Of a stretch of DNA of 5,653 nucleotides, positions 1 to 5,653 are shown piece by piece (within the stretch, counting starts at the first letter, position 1; each line of letters begins with the position of its first letter). Source of the stretch: Candidatus Woesearchaeota archaeon (GTDB lineage: Archaea; Nanobdellota; Nanobdellia; SCGC-AAA011-G17; UBA489); contig JAUXTV010000214.1 of the NCBI GenBank assembly GCA_030679025.1, forward strand, positions 1 through 5,653, read 5' to 3'. A program made the position numbers and the translations under genes. The notes beneath the pieces are model-generated. The model worked only from the letters and a program-made list of their open reading frames with translations, was not told the origin of the DNA and ran no database searches.

Positions 1-29
1 TGCAATTATACTTTATGTATGATTATTAC

Positions 30-37
30 AAGGGGGT
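30..37 (+). promoter_or_regulatory. Shine-Dalgarno-like site for purE
   Basis: The stretch AAGGGGGT lies six bases before the ATG at 44 and is complementary in part to the usual 16S rRNA 3' end. It supports 44 as the purE start. The AT-rich bases before it (for example TATACT at 7-12 and TATGAT at 18-23) could hold promoter elements, but the window starts too close to tell a promoter from the end of an upstream gene, and one frame stays open into purE. Confidence 0.6.
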
Positions 38-43
38 ATAGTT

Positions 44-607
44 ATGTCTGATCGATTTCGAGAACTCGTAGAACAAAATATTGGGTGTGTTGTTATTCTT
101 GCTGGATCTGGCAGTGATGAAACCCATGCAACAAAACTTTCAAGAGGAGACGGCAAAAAAACAAAAGGATTACAACACTATGCAATCCCCCATGAAGTGC
201 GTGTTCATTCTGCACATAATAATCCTGGAAGAGTTTTAGAAATTGTAGGCGAATATGATAGATTACAAGGTTCTTTAGTTTATATTACGGTTGCTGGTGG
301 TGTTGATGCCTTATCAGGTATTGTTTCACGCCACACTTATAGACCTGTAATAAGTTGTCCTCCAGATGCTCTTAGTATGGCTCCCAATATGAGTTGTTTA
401 GCTAATCCTTTTTTAAGTTCTAATCTTTATGTTACACGACCAGATAATGCAGCACGTGCAATTGCACAAATGTTTTCTTTATTGAATCCCATTTATAGAC
501 AAAGACTTCAACAAGAAATTTCAGCAAAGGATGCAGAGCTGATACAAGAAGATGAACGAATTAGGCAACTTTTAAGATGGTGTCCTACGGAGGAGATGAA
601 ACAATGA
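44..607 (+). CDS. purE: Class II PurE, 5-aminoimidazole ribonucleotide (AIR) carboxylase
   Basis: Predicted cytosolic enzyme that carboxylates AIR to CAIR (4-carboxy-AIR). The order of motifs matches PurE: GSGSD at residues 21-25 followed by H28 and K31, SAH at 56-58, AGG at 84-86 and PVISCPP at 101-107, then a C-terminal helical region (about 134-180). PVISCPP, the GSxSDxxHxxK spacing and the FSLLNP-type C-terminal helix resemble class II enzymes (Treponema PurE, the carboxylase domain of animal PAICS) more than the N5-CAIR mutases of E. coli type. Class II enzymes use CO2 directly and need no PurK, and no purK is seen here. Oddities: the lysine or arginine after SAH is asparagine (SAHNN), the usual AGRSN loop reads AGGVD, the usual SSLRMPSG loop reads SCLANPFL, and the loop after K31 is a few residues longer and basic. 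First gene of the operon; its TGA overlaps the purO start in ATGA. The family is sure; full activity is less sure. Confidence 0.88.
   Translation: MSDRFRELVEQNIGCVVILAGSGSDETHATKLSRGDGKKTKGLQHYAIPHEVRVHSAHNNPGRVLEIVGEYDRLQGSLVYITVAGGVDALSGIVSRHTYRPVISCPPDALSMAPNMSCLANPFLSSNLYVTRPDNAARAIAQMFSLLNPIYRQRLQQEISAKDAELIQEDERIRQLLRWCPTEEMKQ
589..595 (+). promoter_or_regulatory. Shine-Dalgarno site that sets the purO start
   Basis: GGAGGAG sits eight bases before the ATG at 604, inside the 3' end of purE. It is the strongest ribosome binding site in the window. It favours the ATG at 604, which overlaps the purE stop as ATGA, over the in-frame ATG at 577, which has no such site before it. Confidence 0.75.
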
Positions 608-1431
608 ACGCGCTAGAAGTATTAGCAAATATGGAATATCCTGGTAGATTTATGATTCTTGGATTGGACGAGAGAGGAAACAAAAATATAGTTGTTTATG
701 GCATCACTGGAAGAAGTCCACCTAGTCGAGCACGTGTCCTCATTCAAGCAGATGATAAAAGCATCCATACAAAACCTACAGACCCAGCACAACTTGCAAA
801 AGGCAATCCTGCTTTACTGGTTTATTCTGCAATAAAACCTTTAGAAAATACATTGATTGTTTCCAATGGTGCACAAACTGATCTCATTCACGATACAGCA
901 AAAAGACTGCGCCAATCAGACGGAACAACACCAACCCCTTTACAAATTTTAACGCAAGCATTTCAACAATCACATTACCTTGATCCTGCTAAACCTGGAG
1001 AACCTCAAATAGATGTCACTTCATTTGAACCTGACCACCCAAACTACACTCCGCGTATCAGTGGTGTCTTGAGACATGATCTGGGAGCTCTCGCTCTTGC
1101 TAAACGAGATATAGACTGTGCTGTAAAACGTCATTTTTTTGAATTTGCTCTTCATTCTGGCAGAGGGTTTCTTCTTGCTACGTACACTGGAGAAAATGTT
1201 GTTTCTGGTTGTCCTTTGCCTTCTTTTAGAGGAGAACCTATACAGGTAGGTTTACCAAGAGGCACTGCAACAGATATAACTCACCAAATTTATGAAGCAC
1301 TAGGACCAAAACAAGGTGAACGAATATTGGATCCCGGGAATGATATGAGAGTAGGAGTGGTAACAATGACCTACAACTTTCTTAATGGAACTACAGATAT
1401 TAGTATGAAAAACAGGATGCAACAACAATGA
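604..1431 (+). CDS. purO: IMP cyclohydrolase, PurO family
   Basis: Predicted to close FAICAR to IMP, the last step of de novo purine synthesis. The 275-residue product has the features of the PurO/IMP_cyclohyd family: YPGR near residue 12, a GRSPPSR segment near 40, IHTKP near 57, a VYSAIKPLEN segment followed by IVSNGAQTD near 86-94, the motif FEPDHPNYTPRISG around 140-153, and LPSFRGEP further on. The fold is unrelated to the MGS-like cyclohydrolase domain of bifunctional PurH. It resembles the longer form, which I recall as paired with a stand-alone AICAR formyltransferase in some Clostridia, and that partner follows here with an ATGA overlap. The 604 start is chosen for its Shine-Dalgarno site and overlap; 577 would add nine residues not seen in the family. 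About 275 residues is longer than typical archaeal PurO (around 200), with additional sequence around residues 100-135. Confidence 0.88.
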   Translation: MNALEVLANMEYPGRFMILGLDERGNKNIVVYGITGRSPPSRARVLIQADDKSIHTKPTDPAQLAKGNPALLVYSAIKPLENTLIVSNGAQTDLIHDTAKRLRQSDGTTPTPLQILTQAFQQSHYLDPAKPGEPQIDVTSFEPDHPNYTPRISGVLRHDLGALALAKRDIDCAVKRHFFEFALHSGRGFLLATYTGENVVSGCPLPSFRGEPIQVGLPRGTATDITHQIYEALGPKQGERILDPGNDMRVGVVTMTYNFLNGTTDISMKNRMQQQ

Positions 1432-2600
1432 CACGAGGCACTGATGTTACAGATTTCAAATTACCTTACAGGACTCCAAAACCAGAAGAGTTTCCAGAGA
1501 CAATACGCCTCACTTTGCAAAAAGAAACTACTGGTAAAAATGCTTTACGCTATGGCGAAAACCCTCATCAAGCAGGTGCAATCTACAGAATTGAAGGAAG
1601 TCCTCTTCCAGCATTAACAAATATTCGTCTTGCAAAAGAAAGCAAAAAAGTTATGTCTGCAACTAATTACATGGATGTAACACATGCAATAGCAGTCCTG
1701 AAGTTTTTTTCTGAACCAGCTGTTGTAGTAATGAAGCATACTAAACCATCTGGCTTTGCAGTGCAAAGAAGTGGTGAACCTCTGCAAGCAATTTATAGAA
1801 AAGCAAGAGATGTTGACGCTCGAAGTGCCTATGGATGCTTTGCTGTGTTTAACAGAGAAGTCGATGAAGCTACTGCAGCAGAAGTTCTTACTACTTTTGT
1901 GGAGGGTGTTGCTGCACCTGCATATACGCCTCAAGCGCTTGCTCTTTTAGATGCAAAAGAAAAATTAAGGGCTGTTTTATTTGATAATATAGAGAGATTG
2001 CCTAAATGGAGAGAAGAGAGAGTGGAAGGACAATATGACTTCAAATCAATGCCTACAGGAAGAGTCCTAGTACAAGACCCTTATCTTTCAAAAGTTCGTG
2101 CCACATCTGGTATAGTCATAGATCCTTTTGTGATAACAAAGGATGGAAGAAAAATACTTATTGCGCGTGATCCAACGCCTCAAGAACTCAGCGATTTAGT
2201 AGCAGCATGGCACGTCACTATTGATGTACCTAGCAATGCCATATGTATTTACAATAATGGAGAAGTTTTAGTAGGCACTGGTCAACAAGAACGCGTAGGT
2301 GCACTTGAACAAGCGCTAGTTAAAGGCTTTCAAAAAGCTATGGATAGAGAGGGCATTGCATATGATCCTCTAGATGGAGCAAAAGAGAGGCTTCTTTTGA
2401 AACATAATCCTTTCAAAGGTGCAGTGCTTGCTTCAGATGGATTCATTCCTTTCAGAGATTCTGTAGATCTTCTTGGAAGATGTGGATTTACAGCAGTCAT
2501 TCAACCTGGCGGATCAGAAAGAGATGCTGAGGTCATTCAAGCAGCAAATGATCATAATATGGCCATGGTATTTACTGGAGAAAGATGCTTTAATCATTGA
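1428..2600 (+). CDS. purH: Stand-alone AICAR formyltransferase (PurH C-terminal domain only)
   Basis: Predicted to transfer a formyl group from 10-formyl-tetrahydrofolate to AICAR, giving FAICAR for PurO. The 390 residues cover only the AICARFT part of PurH; no MGS-like cyclohydrolase domain is present. Visible motifs are RYGENPHQ at 41-48, the catalytic Lys-His pair at 103-104 (MKHTKPSG, where many PurH proteins read KHxNPCG), DARSAYG at 130-136, APAYTPQAL near 163-171, GTGQ at 283-286, SDGFIPFRDSVD at 336-347, IQPGGS at 358-363 and the family ending VFTGERCFNH. The domain is complete, so this is a natural stand-alone form and not a truncated gene. The ATG at 1428 overlaps the purO stop as ATGA; an AGGA ten bases upstream is only a weak ribosome site, so translation is probably coupled. 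The usual symbol purH is used although the protein is monofunctional. Confidence 0.93.
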   Translation: MTRGTDVTDFKLPYRTPKPEEFPETIRLTLQKETTGKNALRYGENPHQAGAIYRIEGSPLPALTNIRLAKESKKVMSATNYMDVTHAIAVLKFFSEPAVVVMKHTKPSGFAVQRSGEPLQAIYRKARDVDARSAYGCFAVFNREVDEATAAEVLTTFVEGVAAPAYTPQALALLDAKEKLRAVLFDNIERLPKWREERVEGQYDFKSMPTGRVLVQDPYLSKVRATSGIVIDPFVITKDGRKILIARDPTPQELSDLVAAWHVTIDVPSNAICIYNNGEVLVGTGQQERVGALEQALVKGFQKAMDREGIAYDPLDGAKERLLLKHNPFKGAVLASDGFIPFRDSVDLLGRCGFTAVIQPGGSERDAEVIQAANDHNMAMVFTGERCFNH

Positions 2601-4030
2601 TGACTATGACAAATTTACAAACTATAAGTCCGGATGATGGTAAATATGGTGAGAGCTCTAAAGATTTACTGCCTTATCTCAGTGCTGAAGCAGAATGGAA
2701 AGCATTTGCAAGAGTACAACATGCACTTTTAGCAACAAGAGTCGCTTTTGGAGGAGCACAACAAAAACACCTTGATGAATTAGAACAAGCTCTGCAGAAA
2801 TTTGATCCGACACAAGCAGATGCTTTTGAAAGAGATCCTAAAATTCAGCATGATCAACTGGCAGTGTTAGAAGAATTAGGAAGACATATTAGTCCAAAAA
2901 CAAAAGCATTACTTCATCCTGGAACTACCTCTTATGATATTGTAGACACTGCAAGAGCATGCTTATTCAAAGGAGCTTGGAAACATGTTATCAGACCGAA
3001 AGTTGCTGCAACCATAGCATCACTCTGCACTCTAGCAGACACTTATAGTAATATTCTTCAAGTAGGAAGAACACATCTTCAGCATACTTCACCAGTTCCT
3101 TTTGACTTAACATTCTCTTTGTATGCTGCAAGACTTGCTGATCGCACTGAGCGATGCGATATTGCCTTTGGCGATCTCAGAGGAAAAATCAGCGGCATTG
3201 TAGGAACTGGAGCAAGCATTGATATGGTTATGGGAATGGACAATAGTTGGCATTTTGAACAACAAGTACTGATGCGATTGGGATTACAACCTGACCTAAC
3301 AGCAACACAAATCGTGCAGAAAGAAAGATTAGCTGATGTTGGGCATGGTCTTGTTACTTTAATGCATGTCCTAGGAGATTTCACTAATGACATGAGAATT
3401 CTTTATTCTTCAGAAATAGGAGAGATTACTTCTAGAGATGGAAAAAGATTGGGTGGATCTAGCGCTGACGCAGCAAAAGACAATCCTATTCAATGGGAAA
3501 ACACCACTGGAAAAACAGCAGTTGTTGAATCAGGCATGAGAGTTCTCTATGAATTAATTCACTCTGACTTGCAGAGAGATTTGCGAGGATCTGTTCAAGC
3601 TAGATATCAGCCTCATCAGATGATGACTCAAGTGTATGAGTCTTTCTGCAGAGCATTGAAGGCGTTAGGTAAACTTTCTATAAATGAAGACAAAGTTGTT
3701 GAACATCTTCAATTAGTCAGAGACTTTCCTAGCGAAGCCATGGTAGCTATTCTACGAGGCAGTGGCTATGTTCATCCACAACATGGTGTTGGCCATGACG
3801 CTGTCAAAGCATTTGCTAAACTAGCGAAAGCAGAGAAACAGCCTCTTCTTACAGTAGCATTACGTGATCAACATTTTGCTCAATATTTTGCAGGCTTAAG
3901 TGAAATAAAACAACAGATATTGCAAGGACAATTAGAACATTATATAGGATCATCACACCAAAGAGCATTCACCAATAAACAATATGCACTAAAGGTTGCA
4001 AGGAAGGAATTATCATGGCAGACTTTTTAA
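2600..4030 (+). CDS. purB: Adenylosuccinate lyase
   Basis: Member of the fumarase/aspartase superfamily, predicted to release fumarate from SAICAR to give AICAR, and probably from adenylosuccinate to give AMP. In 476 residues (usual length 430-480) one sees H84-D85 (the first conserved histidine region), TSYDIVDTA at 110-118, GRTHLQHTSP at 156-165 with the catalytic histidine, and GGSSADAAKDNP at 285-296, the flexible signature loop with the catalytic serine. The loop is unusual: the superfamily pattern GSxxMxxKxN has Asp instead of Met, and the common SSAMPHKRNP reads SSADAAKDNP. The following WENTTG and QRDLRGS segments resemble the E. coli-type enzyme (FENSEG, QRDLTDS). The ATG at 2600 is preferred because it forms TGATG with the preceding stop; a TTG at 2597 or an ATG at 2606 are alternatives. 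No good Shine-Dalgarno site is near, so coupling to the upstream gene is likely. Confidence 0.9.
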   Translation: MTMTNLQTISPDDGKYGESSKDLLPYLSAEAEWKAFARVQHALLATRVAFGGAQQKHLDELEQALQKFDPTQADAFERDPKIQHDQLAVLEELGRHISPKTKALLHPGTTSYDIVDTARACLFKGAWKHVIRPKVAATIASLCTLADTYSNILQVGRTHLQHTSPVPFDLTFSLYAARLADRTERCDIAFGDLRGKISGIVGTGASIDMVMGMDNSWHFEQQVLMRLGLQPDLTATQIVQKERLADVGHGLVTLMHVLGDFTNDMRILYSSEIGEITSRDGKRLGGSSADAAKDNPIQWENTTGKTAVVESGMRVLYELIHSDLQRDLRGSVQARYQPHQMMTQVYESFCRALKALGKLSINEDKVVEHLQLVRDFPSEAMVAILRGSGYVHPQHGVGHDAVKAFAKLAKAEKQPLLTVALRDQHFAQYFAGLSEIKQQILQGQLEHYIGSSHQRAFTNKQYALKVARKELSWQTF

Positions 4031-5229
4031 CAGAACAACAAGCAGGAGAATTAGTAAAACAATATATGGCTCGAGAGAAACCAGCACGAAGCACACAAGC
4101 ATTGCTGAGAGCATCTTCAGTAACACCTTGGTTAGGTAATTTTATAGTGCAAGCTGGTAAAGTGTCTGATTCTATTCGTGGCGGTAGAGGAAGCTTTAAA
4201 GTTGAGGAAGCTGTATGGAAAACAGATTTTGCACCTTATTTAAGCGGATTAAACTATACTTTTTCTGCTCCTTTTACTGTTGAGGAAAAAGGAAAACTCA
4301 TACAAAAAGTTCGAGTGGACTATGAAAATCCTCCATTACAAACACAAGATGGAATAGATTTGCGCATTATGGTGAGAACTCCTAGAATCTCAACTCATGA
4401 TATCAACCGGGGAGAAATTCCTTTGAAAGATCAAATTGTAGCAGTCAATCATCACATGATGTTGGGCTTAACACAAGAAGTACTAGGAACATCACAGTTT
4501 ACTATTCCTGGCTTGGCTCCTACAAGTGTTGTGATTACAGCTGAAAATCTTAAGTCATTTCCCATAGAAATGGTAGTGCGAGCTTATATGGCAGAAACAG
4601 ATACTGATACTTCTCTATATCAAGCTTGGTTAAAAGGAAAAACTACTTTCTGTGACTATGCTATAGATCCTAGATGGATTCCTAATGGCAAACTTCCGTT
4701 TATGATGGATACTCCTTCAACAAAATCTGATGAACATGATGAATCTGTTTCTCCAGAATATTTCTTTGAACGTGGGTTATTGACAAAGGCACAATATGCG
4801 CACATTCGTAATGCTGCGCTTGCCGCTTTTGGCATGGTCAGCGGATTTCTTCGACCACGAGGAGTTATTTTAGCAGACACCAAAACAGAACATGGCATCA
4901 ATAGCAAGGGAGAGATAGTTGTTCAAGATGAAGTCTTTACTATGGATTCCTCTCGTTACTGGAGAAAAGAAGATTACGACAACCAACTTGCGCGATTAGC
5001 GAGACAGGAGATTGATCGTTTAAAGCCTGATGTCTACTCAAAACAATTTGCGCGTAATTTATCCAAAGGCGCAGAGAAATATACTAATGAAGAATGTGCT
5101 CTCATTGCAGCTCGTTACATTGTAGGCATACAACACTTAACTGGACAACGCTTCGAACCAGACATGCGACCAAGAGAAGAACGCGTTGTTTCGGGATTGC
5201 AAACCATAGTTGAACAACTGGTAGCCTAA
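4015..5229 (+). CDS. purC: SAICAR synthetase, long form
   Basis: Predicted ATP-dependent ligase joining CAIR and aspartate to make SAICAR, the step between PurE and PurB. Motifs in order: GKVSDS at 48-53 (family GKVRDxY, with Ser replacing Arg), RISTHDI at 124-130 (family RISAFDV), GEIPLK at 133-138, EMVVRAY at 185-191, TPSTKSDEHDESVS at 233-246, ADTKTEHG at 287-294 and DEVFTMDSSRYW at 305-316. At 404 residues it is much longer than the bacterial form (about 235-300): about 45 residues precede the nucleotide-binding motif, there is extra sequence between 54 and 120, and the C-terminal part after 316 is about 90 residues. The start at 4015 lies inside purB (16-base overlap) behind AGGAAGG, a good ribosome site. 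Last gene of the operon; its TAA overlaps the stop of the convergent gene. Confidence 0.92.
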   Translation: MADFLTEQQAGELVKQYMAREKPARSTQALLRASSVTPWLGNFIVQAGKVSDSIRGGRGSFKVEEAVWKTDFAPYLSGLNYTFSAPFTVEEKGKLIQKVRVDYENPPLQTQDGIDLRIMVRTPRISTHDINRGEIPLKDQIVAVNHHMMLGLTQEVLGTSQFTIPGLAPTSVVITAENLKSFPIEMVVRAYMAETDTDTSLYQAWLKGKTTFCDYAIDPRWIPNGKLPFMMDTPSTKSDEHDESVSPEYFFERGLLTKAQYAHIRNAALAAFGMVSGFLRPRGVILADTKTEHGINSKGEIVVQDEVFTMDSSRYWRKEDYDNQLARLARQEIDRLKPDVYSKQFARNLSKGAEKYTNEECALIAARYIVGIQHLTGQRFEPDMRPREERVVSGLQTIVEQLVA

Positions 5230-5268
5230 TTCTTTTCTTTTTTCTTTCTTATTCTTTTTTTATTATTT
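5203..5268 (+). terminator. Probable purine-operon terminator: weak hairpin and T-rich tract
   Basis: At the end of purC, ACC-at-AGTT / AACT-GGT (5203-5222) can form a small bulged hairpin with a four-base GAAC loop. From 5230 onward the plus strand is almost all T and C, with T runs at 5238-5243 and 5255-5261. The hairpin is too weak and too far from the longest T run for a classic bacterial intrinsic terminator, but repeated T runs alone end transcription in archaea. The tract lies within the antisense of the next gene's C-terminal codons. Confidence 0.5.
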
Positions 5269-5498
5269 CCCCAACGCCATCGAGGTTTTTCTCCAGTGAG
5301 ATAACAAATGACTAATAATATTCCTGTTAGTATGAAGACTGCAATCAGATAGAGAGGTAATACCATGGTATGACTGTTGACTTTTATTATGAGACTAGCA
5401 AAGAACAAGATATAGATCCCTAAAACCAACCACCCTTGCCAAGTTGCTGGATACCATCCCCATCCATAAGTTTTTGCCTTAAACCAATACTTTTTCAT
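5226..5498 (-). CDS. Small two-helix membrane protein of unknown function
   Basis: A 90-residue product with an aromatic, basic N-terminus (MKKYWFKAK, then YGWGWYPATWQGW), two hydrophobic segments at about 22-39 and 46-67 that should span the membrane, and a strongly basic tail from 71 (KPRWRW, then KKRIRKKKEK). By the positive-inside rule both ends would face the cytoplasm, forming a helical hairpin. From memory, proteins with this N-terminal pattern are frequent in uncultivated small-genome archaea and bacteria, but I know no function. The gene is convergent with purC, sharing four bases at the stops (TAG here, TAA for purC), so it is not part of the purine operon. The ATG at 5498 is the first after an in-frame TGA at 5511-5513; the purine-rich GAGAAGAAAG before it is at best a weak ribosome site. 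The family-like start and clear hydropathy make it a real gene. Confidence 0.8.
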   Translation of the reverse strand: MKKYWFKAKTYGWGWYPATWQGWLVLGIYILFFASLIIKVNSHTMVLPLYLIAVFILTGILLVICYLTGEKPRWRWGNNKKRIRKKKEKN

Positions 5499-5525
5499 CT
5501 TTCTTCTCTGTCACCATAAGTTTTT
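5464..5525. repeat. 12-base direct repeat, two copies exactly 50 bases apart
   Basis: CCATAAGTTTTT occurs at 5464-5475 and again at 5514-5525. The first copy lies in the membrane protein gene, where its complement codes for residues 9-12 (Lys-Thr-Tyr-Gly); the second lies in the divergent spacer over the putative AT box. It may be chance or a small duplication. Confidence 0.6.
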
Positions 5526-5551
5526 AATGTTTACTTCTTTCTCTTTCTGCT
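5499..5551. promoter_or_regulatory. Divergent intergenic spacer with possible shared AT box
   Basis: This 53-base spacer separates two divergent genes. Its AT-rich element AAGTTTTTAATG (5518-5529) is centred about 26-28 bases from both start codons, the distance of an archaeal TATA box from the transcription start if both messages are leaderless. The right-hand side (5530-5551) is pyrimidine-rich with no Shine-Dalgarno site, which fits a leaderless start for the rightward gene. The match to a TATA consensus is loose, so this is inference. Confidence 0.35.
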
Positions 5552-5653
5552 ATGACTAACAAACATCGGACAACAGAAGATCATGGATTATTATTACGGC
5601 CTTTTGAACCTCCTGCTGCACCTACTCCTGCGCGACGCTTTTTCAAACGCTTT
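5552..5653 (+). CDS. Start of an unidentified gene, cut by the window end
   Basis: An open frame begins at the ATG at 5552 and runs 34 codons to the window edge. The peptide begins MTNKHRTTEDHGLLL and continues with a proline/alanine-rich stretch (PFEPPAAPTPARR) and a basic FFKRF end. Such a short Pro- and Arg-rich segment looks like a disordered leader before a domain or a membrane segment, but I do not recognise it. There is an in-frame stop at 5525-5527, so no longer start is possible. No ribosome site precedes it. The gene reading is supported only by the open frame and the promoter-like spacer. Confidence 0.45.
   Translation, partial: MTNKHRTTEDHGLLLRPFEPPAAPTPARRFFKRF

Noticed and set aside
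577..603. Upstream in-frame ATG for purO at 577
   Set aside because: The strong GGAGGAG site at 589-595 and the ATGA overlap both point to 604; the nine added residues are encoded by the purE 3' end and the ribosome site itself.
1614..1934. Minus-strand open frame inside the AICARFT gene
   Set aside because: It is fully covered by a gene with clear family motifs; its own product is cysteine- and serine-rich with no recognisable pattern.
1756..1950. Plus-strand second-frame open frame inside the AICARFT gene
   Set aside because: Short, overlaps conserved AICARFT coding sequence in another frame, no domain seen.
2597..2599. TTG start for purB
   Set aside because: The ATG directly after it at 2600 forms a standard TGATG overlap with the previous stop, and no ribosome site favours the TTG.
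3079..3393. Minus-strand open frame inside purB
   Set aside because: It is antisense to conserved purB motifs, has no recognisable domain and no ribosome site.
3440..3500. A frameshift as the cause of the odd PurB signature loop
   Set aside because: Conserved residues on both sides (GGSSA before, KDNPI and WENTTG after) are in one frame with no length change, so substitutions explain it.
4656..4907. Minus-strand open frame inside purC
   Set aside because: It is antisense to conserved PurC segments such as TPSTKSDEHDESVS and ADTKTEHG, so it is explained as a shadow.
5527..5559. ATG at 5527 as a start for the last gene
   Set aside because: It is in another frame and meets a TAA after ten codons.

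Overview
The window carries a compact plus-strand operon of five purine-biosynthesis genes (44-5229), then a short minus-strand gene for a small membrane protein (5226-5498) and the first 34 codons of a divergent gene (5552 onward). The five operon products are, in gene order, a class II PurE (AIR carboxylase), a PurO-family IMP cyclohydrolase, a stand-alone AICAR formyltransferase (the C-terminal half of a usual PurH), PurB (adenylosuccinate lyase) and PurC (SAICAR synthetase). Ordered by chemistry, PurE - PurC - PurB - AICARFT - PurO, these are exactly the five consecutive reactions that turn AIR into IMP. No enzyme of that half is missing, and no gene of the first half (PurF, D, N/T, L/Q/S, M) or of the IMP-to-AMP/GMP branches is present, apart from PurB, which normally also serves the AMP branch.

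The genes are packed without gaps: two ATGA overlaps (604-607 and 1428-1431), a TGATG junction at 2598-2602 and a 16-base overlap at 4015-4030. This implies one polycistronic mRNA with translational coupling. After purC comes a long T-rich tract that probably ends the transcript. The same bases, read on the other strand, encode the lysine-rich tail of the small membrane protein, whose stop codon overlaps that of purC. A 53-base AT-rich divergent spacer (5499-5551) separates the membrane protein gene from the last, truncated gene.

Organism: the DNA is visibly AT-rich, arginine is often AGA, Shine-Dalgarno-like sites occur, and TGA is a true stop (it ends three genes, with the next start overlapping it), so recoded-TGA lineages are unlikely. 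PurO-type cyclohydrolase with a separate AICARFT is known from archaea and some Clostridia. Oligo-T termination without a strong hairpin and an SD-less start about 27 bases from an AT box look archaeal. From memory, the small two-helix protein beginning MKKYWFKAK resembles proteins common in uncultivated small-genome archaea and bacteria (DPANN, Patescibacteria). My best guess is an uncultivated small-genome archaeon, but a bacterium cannot be excluded from this sequence.

The most notable points are the precise AIR-to-IMP gene set, the need for 10-formyl-tetrahydrofolate rather than the archaeal PurP route, and departures from normally invariant active-site motifs in PurE, PurB and, less strongly, PurC. 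I found no mobile element, CRISPR array, tRNA or rRNA.
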